The notes: generated by a model from the sequence alone, not told the origin. Counted from the stretch's first letter, positions 44,553 to 54,158 are shown. The stretch is 64,000 nt of DNA from an uncultured Bacilli bacterium (GCA_934102335.1 CAKOSP010000002.1:62001-126000), one strand, 5' to 3'. A program made the numbers and translations.

Positions 44553-47500
44553 TATTTATCACCATCCAATACTGTTTTAATAAGTGTGTATTTAGAATCT
44601 TCTATAACAAAGCCCATTCCTTCGTAAGAATATTTTTTATCATCTTGAGTAAGCTCATTTGATACAAGTAAACTTTGATTATCTAGACCTTCACCTAACC
44701 ATAATCCTCTAGTTGTATCCACATAGTTAAACCATGTTTCTAGTTTTAATGATTTCATCTTATCATATGAGTCTATAAAAATGTATATAATATTTTTAGA
44801 CTGATTTATATTATCAAACATGTTTTTAGCTATTTCATATCCAGCAGTTGAAAGTTTTTTCTTAATTGTTCCTACGCCAATAATCATGTTTACTGCTAAA
44901 TCTTGGGTTTCATTTCTACTTGTAGAATCTTTATCTAATGCTGCAAATATAACATCTAATTTTTCATTAAATAGTTTTATATCTAGTATTGGTTCAGTAA
45001 ATATACCTTCCATATCTATTACTCTAGTTTTTACTTTTGGTACTTTACTAAATAGATTAGCTAGTCCATATATAAACTTCATATTGTCTTTAATTTTTTT
45101 TGCTGAAATTAAATATATTTTATTTTTAGAGAAATTAACTTTGGTAATATCCTTTTCATAGAAATTAAAGCCAATTGGAACTTTAGTAATATCAGTAATA
45201 TATTGAATTAAATTTTCACTAGTTACAGTGTCTGGAATTTTTGGTAATTGTTTAGCTCTAGTTTTATAGTAGCCTGCAAAATTGCTCGCTGTTTCTCTTA
45301 CAAATGATACTAATTGTTCAGGAGGAGCTATAAATGCTGTTTGGAATTCACAGTAACTATCAGTTGATGTACCTGTTTTACAAATCCCTCTTCCTAATGT
45401 TTTCATTGGAATTAATCCTCTTCTACAATCAGTAATGGATCTATACTGAGAATCATCATTTAATTGTAAAACGATAACGTGATTAAAATATTGTAATTGT
45501 CTTTGCCTAATTGCATTTGCAGATGAAGCACTTAAAATACACATAATTCCATATCTAGGAGCATCTCTATAAAAGGATGTAAGAGCTTCAGATAATTGAG
45601 GAATAGTTTCTGAAAATACATCATAAGCATTTATGACTAAACAGATTAATGGTAACGTTTTGCCACTGCTTTTATTGTAAAGTTCAAATGACCCATTATA
45701 ATCAGCCATTAGTTCTTTTCGTTTTTCTAATTCATCAAAAACGTATTGAATAATGTCCGCTACCCTATCAATTTTATCTTGAAATGCTATTTCACCAATT
45801 TGAGGAAATTTTGCGAACATTCTTAATGTTTCTGCGCCAAAATCAATTACATAATAGTTGATTTCTTCTGGTGTATGCTCAGTAATACTAGACCATAATA
45901 TAGTAGATACTAATTCATCGGTACCAGAACCAACTTGGCCAATAATACTTACGTTTCCTTCTAGTAAGTTTATTTTCAAAATATCTTGTAGTTGTTTTCT
46001 TGGTTCATCATATTCGCCAATAACCGTATTAAAGTCCATATAATTTACTTTATGATTATATTTTTGTTTTATATCACTTAAATATATAGTTTTAGGAATA
46101 TTAGGTAGCCATAACTGAGTCTTAACATATGTATCTTTTTTACTTATATCATCAATATATTTAATTACGTTTAATAATTCCTCACCATGTGCTTCAGTTG
46201 ATGTTTTAGTCTCTACTACTTCATCATATTCATTAGTTGGCTTTCCTAAATTATCAATAGGTTGCACTGATTGATCAACAATTGTTTTTACAACATCAGA
46301 TGGGTAATACTTAGCTCCCGCCCATGCAGACTGTCCTAGATTATAATACTCATCATTACCTACCTCAAAATAAAATGCTCCAACTTGTTTTAAATATGCT
46401 GCATCTGGTTTTTTTAATATTTCGTTAGAATCACCTTTATCTTGAACTCTAAAACATATTTTAAATCTTGAGTTAGACCATATTTGATCGTTTACTACAC
46501 CACTTGGTTTTTGAGTAGCAAGTATTAAGTGAACTCCTAAACTACGTCCTATTCTTGACGTTGAAATTAATTGTTCCATAAATTCTGGTTGTTGAGATTT
46601 TAATTCTGCAAACTCATCACTAATTATAAATAGGTGTGATAATGGCTCGTCAACCATTCCTTTTCTATAAAACTGTTGATATTTATAGATATTCATAGAA
46701 CTTTCTTTTAATTTTTCTCTAGCAGCATTAAATATAGCTTGTCTTCTTTTTAACTCAGATTCAATTGACGCTATGGCTCTATTAACTGCAGATTTATCAA
46801 GGTTTGTAATGGTTCCTGCTAAGTGTGGTAGCTTTATTCCCATTTCTTGGTTTTCAAAGCTCATTGCTAGACCACCACCTTTGTAGTCTATTAATACAAA
46901 TTGAACTTCATCAGGATTAAAATTAACTGCAAGAGATAAGATTAAAGTTACTATCCACTCTGATTTACCGGATCCTGTAGTTCCTGCTACTAATCCATGT
47001 GGACCATAGGCTTTTTCATGTAAATCAACTTTAAATAATTCACCATTTTGATCGATTCCTACAGGGACAGAAAGACTATTAACTGGATTATTGTTAACCC
47101 ATCTTTCTAAGCTGTTTAATTGTTCTACCCTACCAACATTATACATTTTTAAAAATGAGATAGAATTTGGTAATTCATATTTAACTTTTCCTACATGGAT
47201 TGGAATATTTGCCAATCTGGATGCACAATCATACACATCTATATTTTCATTAAAATCTGCTTTAAACTGAAGACTTTCATTCATTATAAGTTCATTACCA
47301 ATTAATCCTGAAACTTTTGGATCTACACTTATAAAGGTATTCGTTTCACTTGGTAGCGTAGATAATCGGTCATTGGCAATTATAATTGAAAAACCAATAT
47401 TTTTCTTATATGCTAATGTTTTTTTAACAATACCTATATTTCTAGCTAAATATATATCATCTGTAAATATTAAAAAGTAAGGTCTATAAGATTTATATGT

Positions 47501-49141
47501 ATTGTCAATTTTTTCAGTTTCGCCATTATCTTCTACTTTTTCAGTTTCATCTTTATTAATTCTATTATTAAATATTTCTTCCAATTTAGACGATATTATA
47601 TTCATTTCTTCAGTATTTGTTCCAAAATATCTTAAAGTTTTTTGATCATCCCAACAGTGTGGCAATATTTTTAAGTAATCCCATTTTTTCTGATTATCTT
47701 TATTAGTGAACACAACTATTTTTAAATCAGTATATGATTGGAATGTCATAAGTTGTAAAAAAATTCCATCTAAAAATTTTTTTACCCACGCATCTTGGCC
47801 TGTAATACCAGTTATATTTTTTTCAACAAGATTAATACTTAATGGTGCGTCGTCTACATATTTTGAATCTTGAACTATTTTTTGTAATTTAGTCAATAAT
47901 ATATCTTTATCCTCAATGGTAAATTTATCGGAAACATCACTGATAGATATTTTTGTTGGAACTCTACCAACTCCTAGCCTTACTTGTAAGAAATCGTCAT
48001 GTTCAATACTTCTTTCCCATAAATTTCTAGATCTATTAGCAATAAATAAAGCACAATTTTCTAAAGTAGCATTGTTATCTATTAACATTTGTTTTTGATT
48101 TGACTTTATAAGTTCAATTTGTTTTGCTTTTTCTTCTAAATATAAAGAATATTTTTTTTGACGTTTCTTTTCTTTCTTTTTGATTCGGTGATTATTAAAA
48201 GTTCTAGTAACCATTGGCCAAAGAAATGTACTAAGTAAAGTTGCACCAACTGTTATTAGTGATAACACAAATTTTTTTTGCGTTGTTGTACCTTGCAAGT
48301 AACCATCTAGATAGTTAAAAATTGTTACTCCTGATGTGGTTAACATTGTTAATTGTGGGCCTACAGTAAGAAGCGCAGGTATGTCACTTTTCACTTCTGC
48401 TTCTGGTGGTTCATTAATTTCTACTACCTCTGTATTCATAGAACTTTTGAACCTAGGCGATTTTACAAAATAATCATTTGGAGTAAATATTGATATATTA
48501 TCAGGTATGGGTTGTACATCTTTAACTAGGTTGTTGTTTATGACACTAGCACTTTTATCGCTAAAGCTACCGTTTTTTAATAAGACTTTGTTAAATGGCT
48601 TGTTAATAATGAATTGTTTACCAATAACAACAACCTTTAAACCATTAACAAAAATATAATCGCCGTATTTTAATTTTGTTTGAGTTGTTTTAATTTCTGA
48701 AACGTAAACGTCATTGCATTTTGTTTCAAAGTTCCAATAATTTTCCGTAATATTTAAAACAATATGTTGGTTTATAAGATGTGGATTTTCATAAAAAATA
48801 TCGTCATTTTGAGAAGATCCAATAGTTATAGTTGCTGTATTAGCTTCTACTCTATATACGTTATCATCATATAAGGGAGTTGCAATCAAAAAATAGTTTT
48901 GATTAGTTAATTTATTTTTAATAGTGTATATTTCATATAAATGTAATTCGGGATTTAAACTTTCATTTCCCTCTCTAAACAATTCAATTTCTTCATTGTT
49001 CATAATGTGCCAAGCACCATTTATTTCTTCGACATTTGCTAAGAAAATATCATTTTGAACAAAAATTTGGTATACACCGCTTATTTTTTGGGGCAAAGTT
49101 ATCTTCGTAAATAACTCGCCATTATATACATATATCACCAT
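44552..49141 (-). CDS. essC: EssC/YukBA type VII secretion ATPase
   Basis: 1529 residues from ATG 49141 (AGAGG eight bases upstream; a longer frame would run through the promoter). N-terminal FHA-like beta domains (about 1-230), two membrane helices (about 270-310), then three FtsK/SpoIIIE-type ATPase modules. The first has an intact Walker A (VAGTTGSGKSEW, about 720) and Walker B-type LFIISDEFAELK; the second has GQVGSGTDEL (about 1065) where Lys is replaced; the third is degenerate. EssC is the motor and substrate receptor of T7SSb. It is co-transcribed with esaB; EssA, EssB and EsaA are not in the window. Confidence 0.93.
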   Translation of the reverse strand: MVIYVYNGELFTKITLPQKISGVYQIFVQNDIFLANVEEINGAWHIMNNEEIELFREGNESLNPELHLYEIYTIKNKLTNQNYFLIATPLYDDNVYRVEANTATITIGSSQNDDIFYENPHLINQHIVLNITENYWNFETKCNDVYVSEIKTTQTKLKYGDYIFVNGLKVVVIGKQFIINKPFNKVLLKNGSFSDKSASVINNNLVKDVQPIPDNISIFTPNDYFVKSPRFKSSMNTEVVEINEPPEAEVKSDIPALLTVGPQLTMLTTSGVTIFNYLDGYLQGTTTQKKFVLSLITVGATLLSTFLWPMVTRTFNNHRIKKKEKKRQKKYSLYLEEKAKQIELIKSNQKQMLIDNNATLENCALFIANRSRNLWERSIEHDDFLQVRLGVGRVPTKISISDVSDKFTIEDKDILLTKLQKIVQDSKYVDDAPLSINLVEKNITGITGQDAWVKKFLDGIFLQLMTFQSYTDLKIVVFTNKDNQKKWDYLKILPHCWDDQKTLRYFGTNTEEMNIISSKLEEIFNNRINKDETEKVEDNGETEKIDNTYKSYRPYFLIFTDDIYLARNIGIVKKTLAYKKNIGFSIIIANDRLSTLPSETNTFISVDPKVSGLIGNELIMNESLQFKADFNENIDVYDCASRLANIPIHVGKVKYELPNSISFLKMYNVGRVEQLNSLERWVNNNPVNSLSVPVGIDQNGELFKVDLHEKAYGPHGLVAGTTGSGKSEWIVTLILSLAVNFNPDEVQFVLIDYKGGGLAMSFENQEMGIKLPHLAGTITNLDKSAVNRAIASIESELKRRQAIFNAAREKLKESSMNIYKYQQFYRKGMVDEPLSHLFIISDEFAELKSQQPEFMEQLISTSRIGRSLGVHLILATQKPSGVVNDQIWSNSRFKICFRVQDKGDSNEILKKPDAAYLKQVGAFYFEVGNDEYYNLGQSAWAGAKYYPSDVVKTIVDQSVQPIDNLGKPTNEYDEVVETKTSTEAHGEELLNVIKYIDDISKKDTYVKTQLWLPNIPKTIYLSDIKQKYNHKVNYMDFNTVIGEYDEPRKQLQDILKINLLEGNVSIIGQVGSGTDELVSTILWSSITEHTPEEINYYVIDFGAETLRMFAKFPQIGEIAFQDKIDRVADIIQYVFDELEKRKELMADYNGSFELYNKSSGKTLPLICLVINAYDVFSETIPQLSEALTSFYRDAPRYGIMCILSASSANAIRQRQLQYFNHVIVLQLNDDSQYRSITDCRRGLIPMKTLGRGICKTGTSTDSYCEFQTAFIAPPEQLVSFVRETASNFAGYYKTRAKQLPKIPDTVTSENLIQYITDITKVPIGFNFYEKDITKVNFSKNKIYLISAKKIKDNMKFIYGLANLFSKVPKVKTRVIDMEGIFTEPILDIKLFNEKLDVIFAALDKDSTSRNETQDLAVNMIIGVGTIKKKLSTAGYEIAKNMFDNINQSKNIIYIFIDSYDKMKSLKLETWFNYVDTTRGLWLGEGLDNQSLLVSNELTQDDKKYSYEGMGFVIEDSKYTLIKTVLDGDK

Positions 49142-49168
49142 GTTAACAACCTCTATTATACTATTTAA

Positions 49169-49197
49169 AGTATACATAAGTTTTATAGTTTTGTCAA
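49169..49197 (-). promoter_or_regulatory. Promoter of essC-esaB
   Basis: TTGACA, 17 bases, TATACT; near consensus, about 28 bases upstream of the start codon. Confidence 0.75.
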
Positions 49198-49226
49198 TTA
49201 ACGCTATTTTAAATTTGTATTTATTA

Positions 49227-49235
49227 TGATAAAAT
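49227..49235 (+). promoter_or_regulatory. Extended -10 of the HExxH protein gene
   Basis: TGATAAAAT 15 bases before ATG 49251, no convincing -35; implies a very short leader. Confidence 0.45.
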
Positions 49236-49250
49236 AAAATTGTGATGATA

Positions 49251-50648
49251 ATGAATAAAATATTTAGTGAAGTGTGCAATTTTAAATACAAAAACGCCAA
49301 ATATAAACTATTTGTAGACAGTAACAATAGAATTTTTTTCTTAAAATCACTTTCAAACAACCAACTTTCTTACGTTACTGAAGAGGAACTGGTTGAATTG
49401 CAACGCATTTTTTGTAAAAAAAGTTTGGCATTTAATGTGAGTAAAAATAAAGTTTCTTTTATTCCTAAAATAATAAGTCTTGCTAGTGCAACTGCGATTG
49501 TCCTTACATTGCAAAGTTGTAAAAGTTTAGATAATAAATACACATATGGAAATATTAATTCTTATGATTATGATGCTGATAAGACTATTTCCTATACCGA
49601 AAACGACATTCCTTCTTTGGAAGATTCTATAGCAACAGCAGAAGAAAAAACATATAAAGAGGGGAAATTGGTAGTTGATGATGTTTATAAAAGCGATTTA
49701 TTCAATTATATTTATGTGTATGATTTAAGTTATTTGGATGAGGCTTTAGGAAATAAAAAAAGCGATGTTACTGCCACAGAAATAAAACAAATGATTAGTA
49801 ATAACAATGAAATTAGTGCTAAGTATAAAGAATTACTTTATACATTTACGGATAATTTAGTAAGGGAGTATCCCGATGTTGATTTAAGAGTTTTTTATGA
49901 AAATTTAAAGACTTTAGCTGTTGTAGAATGTGATAAAAATGAATTAATGATTAACAGTTTATCTGCTGATTCATCTGGTTGTTACAGAAAAGATAGAAAT
50001 AAAATTTATGTTTTGAAAGATTATGTGTACGAACCAGGAACTTGGGACTATCAGGTAATAATGCACGAATTTTCTCATGTATTAAAATCCGGTAATTGGG
50101 ATATAAATGATAAAAATGTAGTTGTGTCTTTCGAAAGTGTTAGTACAAATGGTGAAATTATTGGCGAAGCTTTAAATTCAATCTTTGCAGTCAGAATGTA
50201 TGATAAAGATGAACAAGATATAGCCTATCAATTGCAAAGCAATTATTTACAATTAATTTTGGAAAATATGGATAATTATAAATTAGATGATTTTATAAAT
50301 AAAAGTTTTACTTATTTTGAAAGTAAACTAAATGAATGTAACAATAATGATGATGCAGTAAAAATCATGACATTAATAAAAGCACAATATACGGATTATC
50401 ACGACGATTCAATAGAAATTGAACAAAAAGAATTCTATCCAATATATGACTATATTGCCAATATGGTTTACAGGAATAACCTATATGCAGATATGAGTTA
50501 TGATGAAGCTAAAAATGTTTGTGATTATATGATTAGTCGAATGACTTTTGATGTTCCAACAGAATACAATATAGATATTGAACATATTTATCAACATTTT
50601 AATGAATATTGTACTTCTTTGGGGATAAGTAATAGTTTATCAAGGTAA
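49251..50648 (+). CDS. Membrane-anchored HExxH metalloprotease-like protein divergent from essC
   Basis: About 465 residues (ATG 49251; in-frame GTG/ATG codons lie three codons earlier). A short N-terminal domain (about 1-65) is followed by a single hydrophobic segment ending in Cys (IISLASATAIVLTLQSC), then a large domain with MHEFSHVLKSG (about 270), a zincin-type HExxH motif, and GEIIGEALNSIFAVR downstream that may supply the third Glu ligand. The hydrophobic segment could be an internal membrane anchor. Divergent promoter shared with essC suggests a link to T7 secretion (inference). Family not recognised. Confidence 0.75.
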   Translation: MNKIFSEVCNFKYKNAKYKLFVDSNNRIFFLKSLSNNQLSYVTEEELVELQRIFCKKSLAFNVSKNKVSFIPKIISLASATAIVLTLQSCKSLDNKYTYGNINSYDYDADKTISYTENDIPSLEDSIATAEEKTYKEGKLVVDDVYKSDLFNYIYVYDLSYLDEALGNKKSDVTATEIKQMISNNNEISAKYKELLYTFTDNLVREYPDVDLRVFYENLKTLAVVECDKNELMINSLSADSSGCYRKDRNKIYVLKDYVYEPGTWDYQVIMHEFSHVLKSGNWDINDKNVVVSFESVSTNGEIIGEALNSIFAVRMYDKDEQDIAYQLQSNYLQLILENMDNYKLDDFINKSFTYFESKLNECNNNDDAVKIMTLIKAQYTDYHDDSIEIEQKEFYPIYDYIANMVYRNNLYADMSYDEAKNVCDYMISRMTFDVPTEYNIDIEHIYQHFNEYCTSLGISNSLSR

Positions 50649-50670
50649 ATCAACGAAAGTTGATTTTTTT
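50648..50670 (+). terminator. Terminator of the HExxH protein gene
   Basis: AATCAAC-GAAA-GTTGATT followed by TTTTT. Confidence 0.88.
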
Positions 50671-50728
50671 GTGTTAAAAGCACATAGCGTATAATTAATT
50701 TTTTAATATATTATAACAGAGGGATATT

Positions 50729-51520
50729 ATGGATGAACTTCAAAAAAAATATATTAAGAAAATTAAAAAGAAAAAAATAATTGTTATTATAGTTCAATTA
50801 TTTTTGGTTATTCAATTTTTTGTTATGTGGCAATTATTAGCTGATTTGAAAATTATAAATTCATTTTTATTTTCTTCGCCAATAAAAATTTGGCATTCTT
50901 TAGTAAAACTTGTTTTAAATGGAGAAATTTTTAAACACTTATTTACTACTTTATACGAAGTTTTAATTTCATTTTTTATTGGCACTTTTGGTGGACTAGT
51001 TATCGCTATAATTTTATATGAATTTAAAACTCTATATAAGATTTTTGATCCTTTTTTAACTATGCTGAATTCTTTGCCTAAAGTTGCTTTGGGACCACTT
51101 ATAATCATTATTTTTGGAGCAAATATAAAAAGTATTATTGTGATGGCTCTTCTTATTAATTTAATTATAAGTATTATAACTATACATAATGGTTTTTTAA
51201 ATACTGATGAAATAAAATTAAAACTTTTTAGTTCTTTTAAAGCTAGTAAAAAACAAACCTTGTTTATGTTGATAATTCCTAGTGCCTTTAATAGTATTAT
51301 ATCTAGTTTAAAATTAAATATTTCTATGAGTTTAATTGGAGTAATTATGGGAGAATTTTTAGTTAGTAAAAAAGGTATTGGTTATTTAATAATTTATGGC
51401 ACTCAAGTATTTAATTTAGATATAGTTATGTTGGGAATACTTATACTTGTTATTATTTCTTTTTTACTTTATGAAATAATATTTTATATTGAAAAAAGGA
51501 CATTAAAAAAGCAAGATTAA
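50729..51520 (+). CDS. ABC transporter permease, SsuC/TauC type
   Basis: 263 residues with six or so membrane helices and the BPD-type inner membrane component layout: FLFSSPIKIWHSLVKL, LFTTLYEVLISFFIGTFGG, LNSLPKVALGPLIIIIFG (before the EAA loop) and the EAA-like region FKASKKQTLFMLIIPSAFNSIISSLK. This is the permease class that pairs with SsuB-type ATPases and NMT1-like binding proteins, so it probably works with the genes at 36167 and 33156. Ribosome site GAGGG. Convergent with nusG. Confidence 0.88.
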   Translation: MDELQKKYIKKIKKKKIIVIIVQLFLVIQFFVMWQLLADLKIINSFLFSSPIKIWHSLVKLVLNGEIFKHLFTTLYEVLISFFIGTFGGLVIAIILYEFKTLYKIFDPFLTMLNSLPKVALGPLIIIIFGANIKSIIVMALLINLIISIITIHNGFLNTDEIKLKLFSSFKASKKQTLFMLIIPSAFNSIISSLKLNISMSLIGVIMGEFLVSKKGIGYLIIYGTQVFNLDIVMLGILILVIISFLLYEIIFYIEKRTLKKQD

Positions 51521-51532
51521 TTAAATCTTGCT
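51505..51532 (-). terminator. nusG terminator
   Basis: Minus strand: AGCAAGATT-TAATT-AATCTTGCT then TTTTT; overlaps the ends of both convergent genes. Confidence 0.85.
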
Positions 51533-52066
51533 AACTTGATATAATTCTACATCAACACTTGTTTCTTGACCAAATAAATCAATAACAATATTTAAACGGT
51601 TATTTTCTGTATCAATATTATCAATTTTTCCTACCATTCCACTGAATGGACCATCAATAATACTTACTTTATCTCCTGTTTTTAAATCATTATCAAGGCT
51701 TACTCTACTCATACCCATATTTGCTAATACTTTATCAATTTCTTGAGGAAGCAATGGAGTTGGTTTTGCACCTTTTCCACTAGATCCGATAAATCCTGTT
51801 ACACCTGGTGTATTACGAACAATATACCAAGCTTCATCAGTCATTACCATTTCTACTAAAATATAACCTGGAAACATTTTATGTTTCTTTTCTTTTTTTA
51901 CTCCGTCTTTTACTTCTATTTCAGTAGTTTCAGGGATAATAATTCTGTAAATATTATCTTGTAAACCCATTGACTCTATTTTAGACTCAAGTTTTTCTTT
52001 AACTTTTGCTTCGTGTCCTGAATACGTATTTACAACATACCATTCTTTTTTTTGTTCATTATCCAT
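51521..52066 (-). CDS. nusG: Transcription termination/antitermination factor NusG
   Basis: 181 residues. N-terminal NGN domain (WYVVNTYSGHEAKVKEKLE ... FPGYILVEMVMTDEAWYIVRNTPGVTGFIG) and C-terminal KOW domain (GDKVSIIDGPFSGMVGKI). Binds RNA polymerase. It directly follows secE (one-base overlap), the conserved bacterial order. The rplK operon that usually follows is not here. Confidence 0.98.
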   Translation of the reverse strand: MDNEQKKEWYVVNTYSGHEAKVKEKLESKIESMGLQDNIYRIIIPETTEIEVKDGVKKEKKHKMFPGYILVEMVMTDEAWYIVRNTPGVTGFIGSSGKGAKPTPLLPQEIDKVLANMGMSRVSLDNDLKTGDKVSIIDGPFSGMVGKIDNIDTENNRLNIVIDLFGQETSVDVELYQVSKI

Positions 52067-52311
52067 TATGCAACTACCCCCTTAATCCATGCCATTAACA
52101 TATTTAATAAAATAAAGAATGCACATAATACTAAACAAAATACTATTGTTGCTAGTGTATATTTTACTACCTCTTTAAATGTTGGCCATTTTACTAATTT
52201 TAATTCTTTTTTTACACTTTTAATATAACTTTCTTTTTTTTGAGCCTTTTTTGCTGTTTTTTTAGTTTTTGTATTTGGCTTAATATTTTTCTTTGTTTCT
52301 TGTTTTGCCAC
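52066..52311 (-). CDS. secE: Preprotein translocase subunit SecE
   Basis: 81 residues from GTG 52311 (VAKQETKKN), with GGAGG eight bases upstream; an ATG at 52326 would place that ribosome site inside the gene. A Lys-rich N-terminus, the amphipathic SVKKELKLVKWPTFKEVVKYT helix typical of SecE and one membrane helix. Essential part of SecYEG. Confidence 0.95.
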   Translation of the reverse strand: MAKQETKKNIKPNTKTKKTAKKAQKKESYIKSVKKELKLVKWPTFKEVVKYTLATIVFCLVLCAFFILLNMLMAWIKGVVA

Positions 52312-52327
52312 TTTAAAAACCTCCATT

Positions 52328-52346
52328 AAAAAAACACTTTCGTGTT
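52328..52346 (-). terminator. Hairpin between sigH and secE (terminator or attenuator)
   Basis: Minus strand: AACAC-GAAA-GTGTT followed by seven T, only 17 bases before the secE start. If secE-nusG is read from upstream it acts as an attenuator. Confidence 0.75.
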
Positions 52347-52378
52347 CATTTATAATTTAACATAATTACTTAATTAAA

Positions 52379-52990
52379 TCAAGCATTTATTATTAATTTT
52401 ACTTTATTTTTAATTCTTTGAATTGTATTGTCAATTTGTTTAGGCTCTTTGTTTAAAGTTTTAGCTATATCATTATATTTTAACCCTTGTAACATATATT
52501 TAAAAACTTCTTTTTCAAAATCGGATAAGTTATTTTTTATATTATCATACAACTCTTTAGTGTCTTCTTCGGTTGCTAAATTTATTAAAGGATCATTTTT
52601 TTGGTTATCACTTAACATATCCGATAAAGTGTAACCATCATTATCATATGAATAATCTAAAGAGTACGATTCTTTATTAAACTTTATTTTGTTTGTATTA
52701 TTTTGTTTAATAATTTTTATTATTCGTCTTTGAACACATAATGTTATAAATGTTGCTAAAGATGCTTCCTTATCTGCATTATAACTATTTAAAGCGTCTG
52801 AAAATCCATATAGTGCTTCACTATAAATTTCTTTTTTATCTATTTGAAGAATTTTAATAGGCCCTTCATATTTTTTTAATAAAATATCAATAATATATTT
52901 ATACTTTTCAAATAATAAATCTTTAGCTGCTTCATCATTTTCTTGGACTAGCATTATTGCTTCATTATCACTTATATCTTCAAATTTCAT
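52379..52990 (-). CDS. sigH: RNA polymerase sigma factor, SigH-like
   Basis: 203 residues with sigma region 2 (ALYGFSDALNSYNADKEASLATFITLCVQRRIIKII, about 65-100) and region 4 (LSDFEKEVFKYMLQGLKYNDIAKTLNKEPKQIDNTIQRIKNKVK, about 155-200). Its place between rlmB and secE-nusG matches Bacillus sigH, which controls stationary-phase and early sporulation genes. Starts one base after the rlmB stop. Assignment as SigH relies on synteny. Confidence 0.85.
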   Translation of the reverse strand: MKFEDISDNEAIMLVQENDEAAKDLLFEKYKYIIDILLKKYEGPIKILQIDKKEIYSEALYGFSDALNSYNADKEASLATFITLCVQRRIIKIIKQNNTNKIKFNKESYSLDYSYDNDGYTLSDMLSDNQKNDPLINLATEEDTKELYDNIKNNLSDFEKEVFKYMLQGLKYNDIAKTLNKEPKQIDNTIQRIKNKVKLIINA

Positions 52991-52991
52991 A

Positions 52992-53651
52992 TTATTCCTT
53001 CATTCCAAATATTAAGATTCCTGCTGCTACTCCAGCGTTTAAACTATCAATATCAGAATACATTTTTATACTTATTAAAAAGTCAGAATTTTTTTTAACT
53101 AATTCAGAAACACCATTTCCTTCGTTACCTATTACAAGGACTTTCTTTCCACTAGTATCCAATTTTCTATAATCTTGGCCATGCATTTCTGAAGCATATA
53201 TAAAATATCCCGCTTTTTTCAAATTATTAATAGCATTATTTAAATTAGTAACCATGATTATATTAACTTTATCTAAGGTTCCTTCACTTACTTTCATTAC
53301 CGTATCATTAATCTTAGCGCTACGATCTTTAGGAATAATAATGGATTTAACACCGGCACAAGCACAAGTTCTGATTATTGAGCCTAAGTTATGAGGATCT
53401 TCAATGTGATCTAAAGCTACAATAAAGTCTCCTTCAATGTCATTCATTGTTTTATAATCATAATCAAACATATCTATAACTATGCCTTGATGAAGACCAT
53501 CCACCATATTATTAAGTCTATTTATATCTGTATATTCATAATGAATTTTATTTTGTTGTAAATAATCTAAATATTCTTTTCTAGCACAATAGACTTTTTT
53601 TATTTTCTTCTTGTCGATTTCTTTTAAAATGTTTTTACCATAAACTAACAT
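52992..53651 (-). CDS. rlmB: 23S rRNA 2'-O-methyltransferase RlmB-like (SpoU/TrmH family)
   Basis: 219 residues from ATG 53651 (MLVYGKNILKEI; GAGTGA four bases upstream). SpoU motifs: LDHIEDPHNLGSIIRTCACAG (motif 1), VLVIGNEGNGVSELVKK (motif 2) and ISIKMYSDIDSLNAGVAAGIL (motif 3), forming the trefoil-knot SAM site. Bacterial order rlmB-sigH-secE-nusG supports the name. Confidence 0.92.
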   Translation of the reverse strand: MLVYGKNILKEIDKKKIKKVYCARKEYLDYLQQNKIHYEYTDINRLNNMVDGLHQGIVIDMFDYDYKTMNDIEGDFIVALDHIEDPHNLGSIIRTCACAGVKSIIIPKDRSAKINDTVMKVSEGTLDKVNIIMVTNLNNAINNLKKAGYFIYASEMHGQDYRKLDTSGKKVLVIGNEGNGVSELVKKNSDFLISIKMYSDIDSLNAGVAAGILIFGMKE

Positions 53652-53731
53652 AGAATCACTCTTTCTCAACTGCTTTTTAATTGGCTATATAATATCACAT
53701 TTTTTAATTTTTGGCTATTAATTATTAATTC

Positions 53732-53759
53732 AAAAAAAAAAAAAAAAAACCAAACGGTT
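53732..53759 (-). terminator. Terminator of the tRNA-Leu gene
   Basis: Minus strand: AACC-GTTT-GGTT followed by about 18 T. Confidence 0.8.
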
Positions 53760-53773
53760 CTTTATTTTATAAG

Positions 53774-53862
53774 TGGTGCCCAAGGCCGGACTTGAACCGG
53801 CACGAGTGATTAAGCTCGCAGGATTTTAAGTCCTGTGCGTCTACCTATTCCGCCACTTGGGC
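53774..53862 (-). tRNA. tRNA-Leu (anticodon TAA), CCA encoded
   Basis: Acceptor GCCCAAG pairs with CTTGGGC before ACCA; anticodon loop ACTTAAAAT gives TAA; a long variable arm (GCGAGCTTAATCACTCGT) is class II; T arm GGTTCAAGTCC. Confidence 0.97.
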
Positions 53863-53892
53863 AAGGCACTGTCTTACGAATAAGACAAACAT

Positions 53893-53921
53893 ATTATATT
53901 ATTTTTTTATAATTAATTCAA
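53893..53921 (-). promoter_or_regulatory. Promoter of tRNA-Leu
   Basis: TTGAAT, 17 bases, TATAAT. Confidence 0.7.
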
Positions 53922-54000
53922 CTATTTTTTTAAAAAATATTAATTTTCTACTATTTTTTTAGAAAAAAGTACATATTTGTTAAGAAAAGTAAACTTAATG

Positions 54001-54030
54001 TTGACTTTTAAATTTTTACTATGTTATAAT
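54001..54030 (+). promoter_or_regulatory. Promoter of the four-tRNA cluster
   Basis: TTGACT, 18 bases ending in TGT, TATAAT (extended -10), 18 bases before tRNA-Ser. Confidence 0.75.
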
Positions 54031-54048
54031 TTACTTGCACTTAAAAAC

Positions 54049-54141
54049 GGGAGAATACCCAAGTCTGGTTGAAGGGACTGGTCTTGAAAACCAGGAGGTC
54101 GAGCAATCGGCGCAGGGGTTCGAATCCCTTTTCTCCCGCCA
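54049..54141 (+). tRNA. tRNA-Ser (anticodon TGA), CCA encoded
   Basis: Acceptor GGGAGAA / TTCTCCC then GCCA; anticodon loop GTCTTGAAAACC gives TGA; long variable arm; T arm GGGGTTCGAATCCC. Confidence 0.97.
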
Positions 54142-54158
54142 GTGTAAGAATTTTATAT

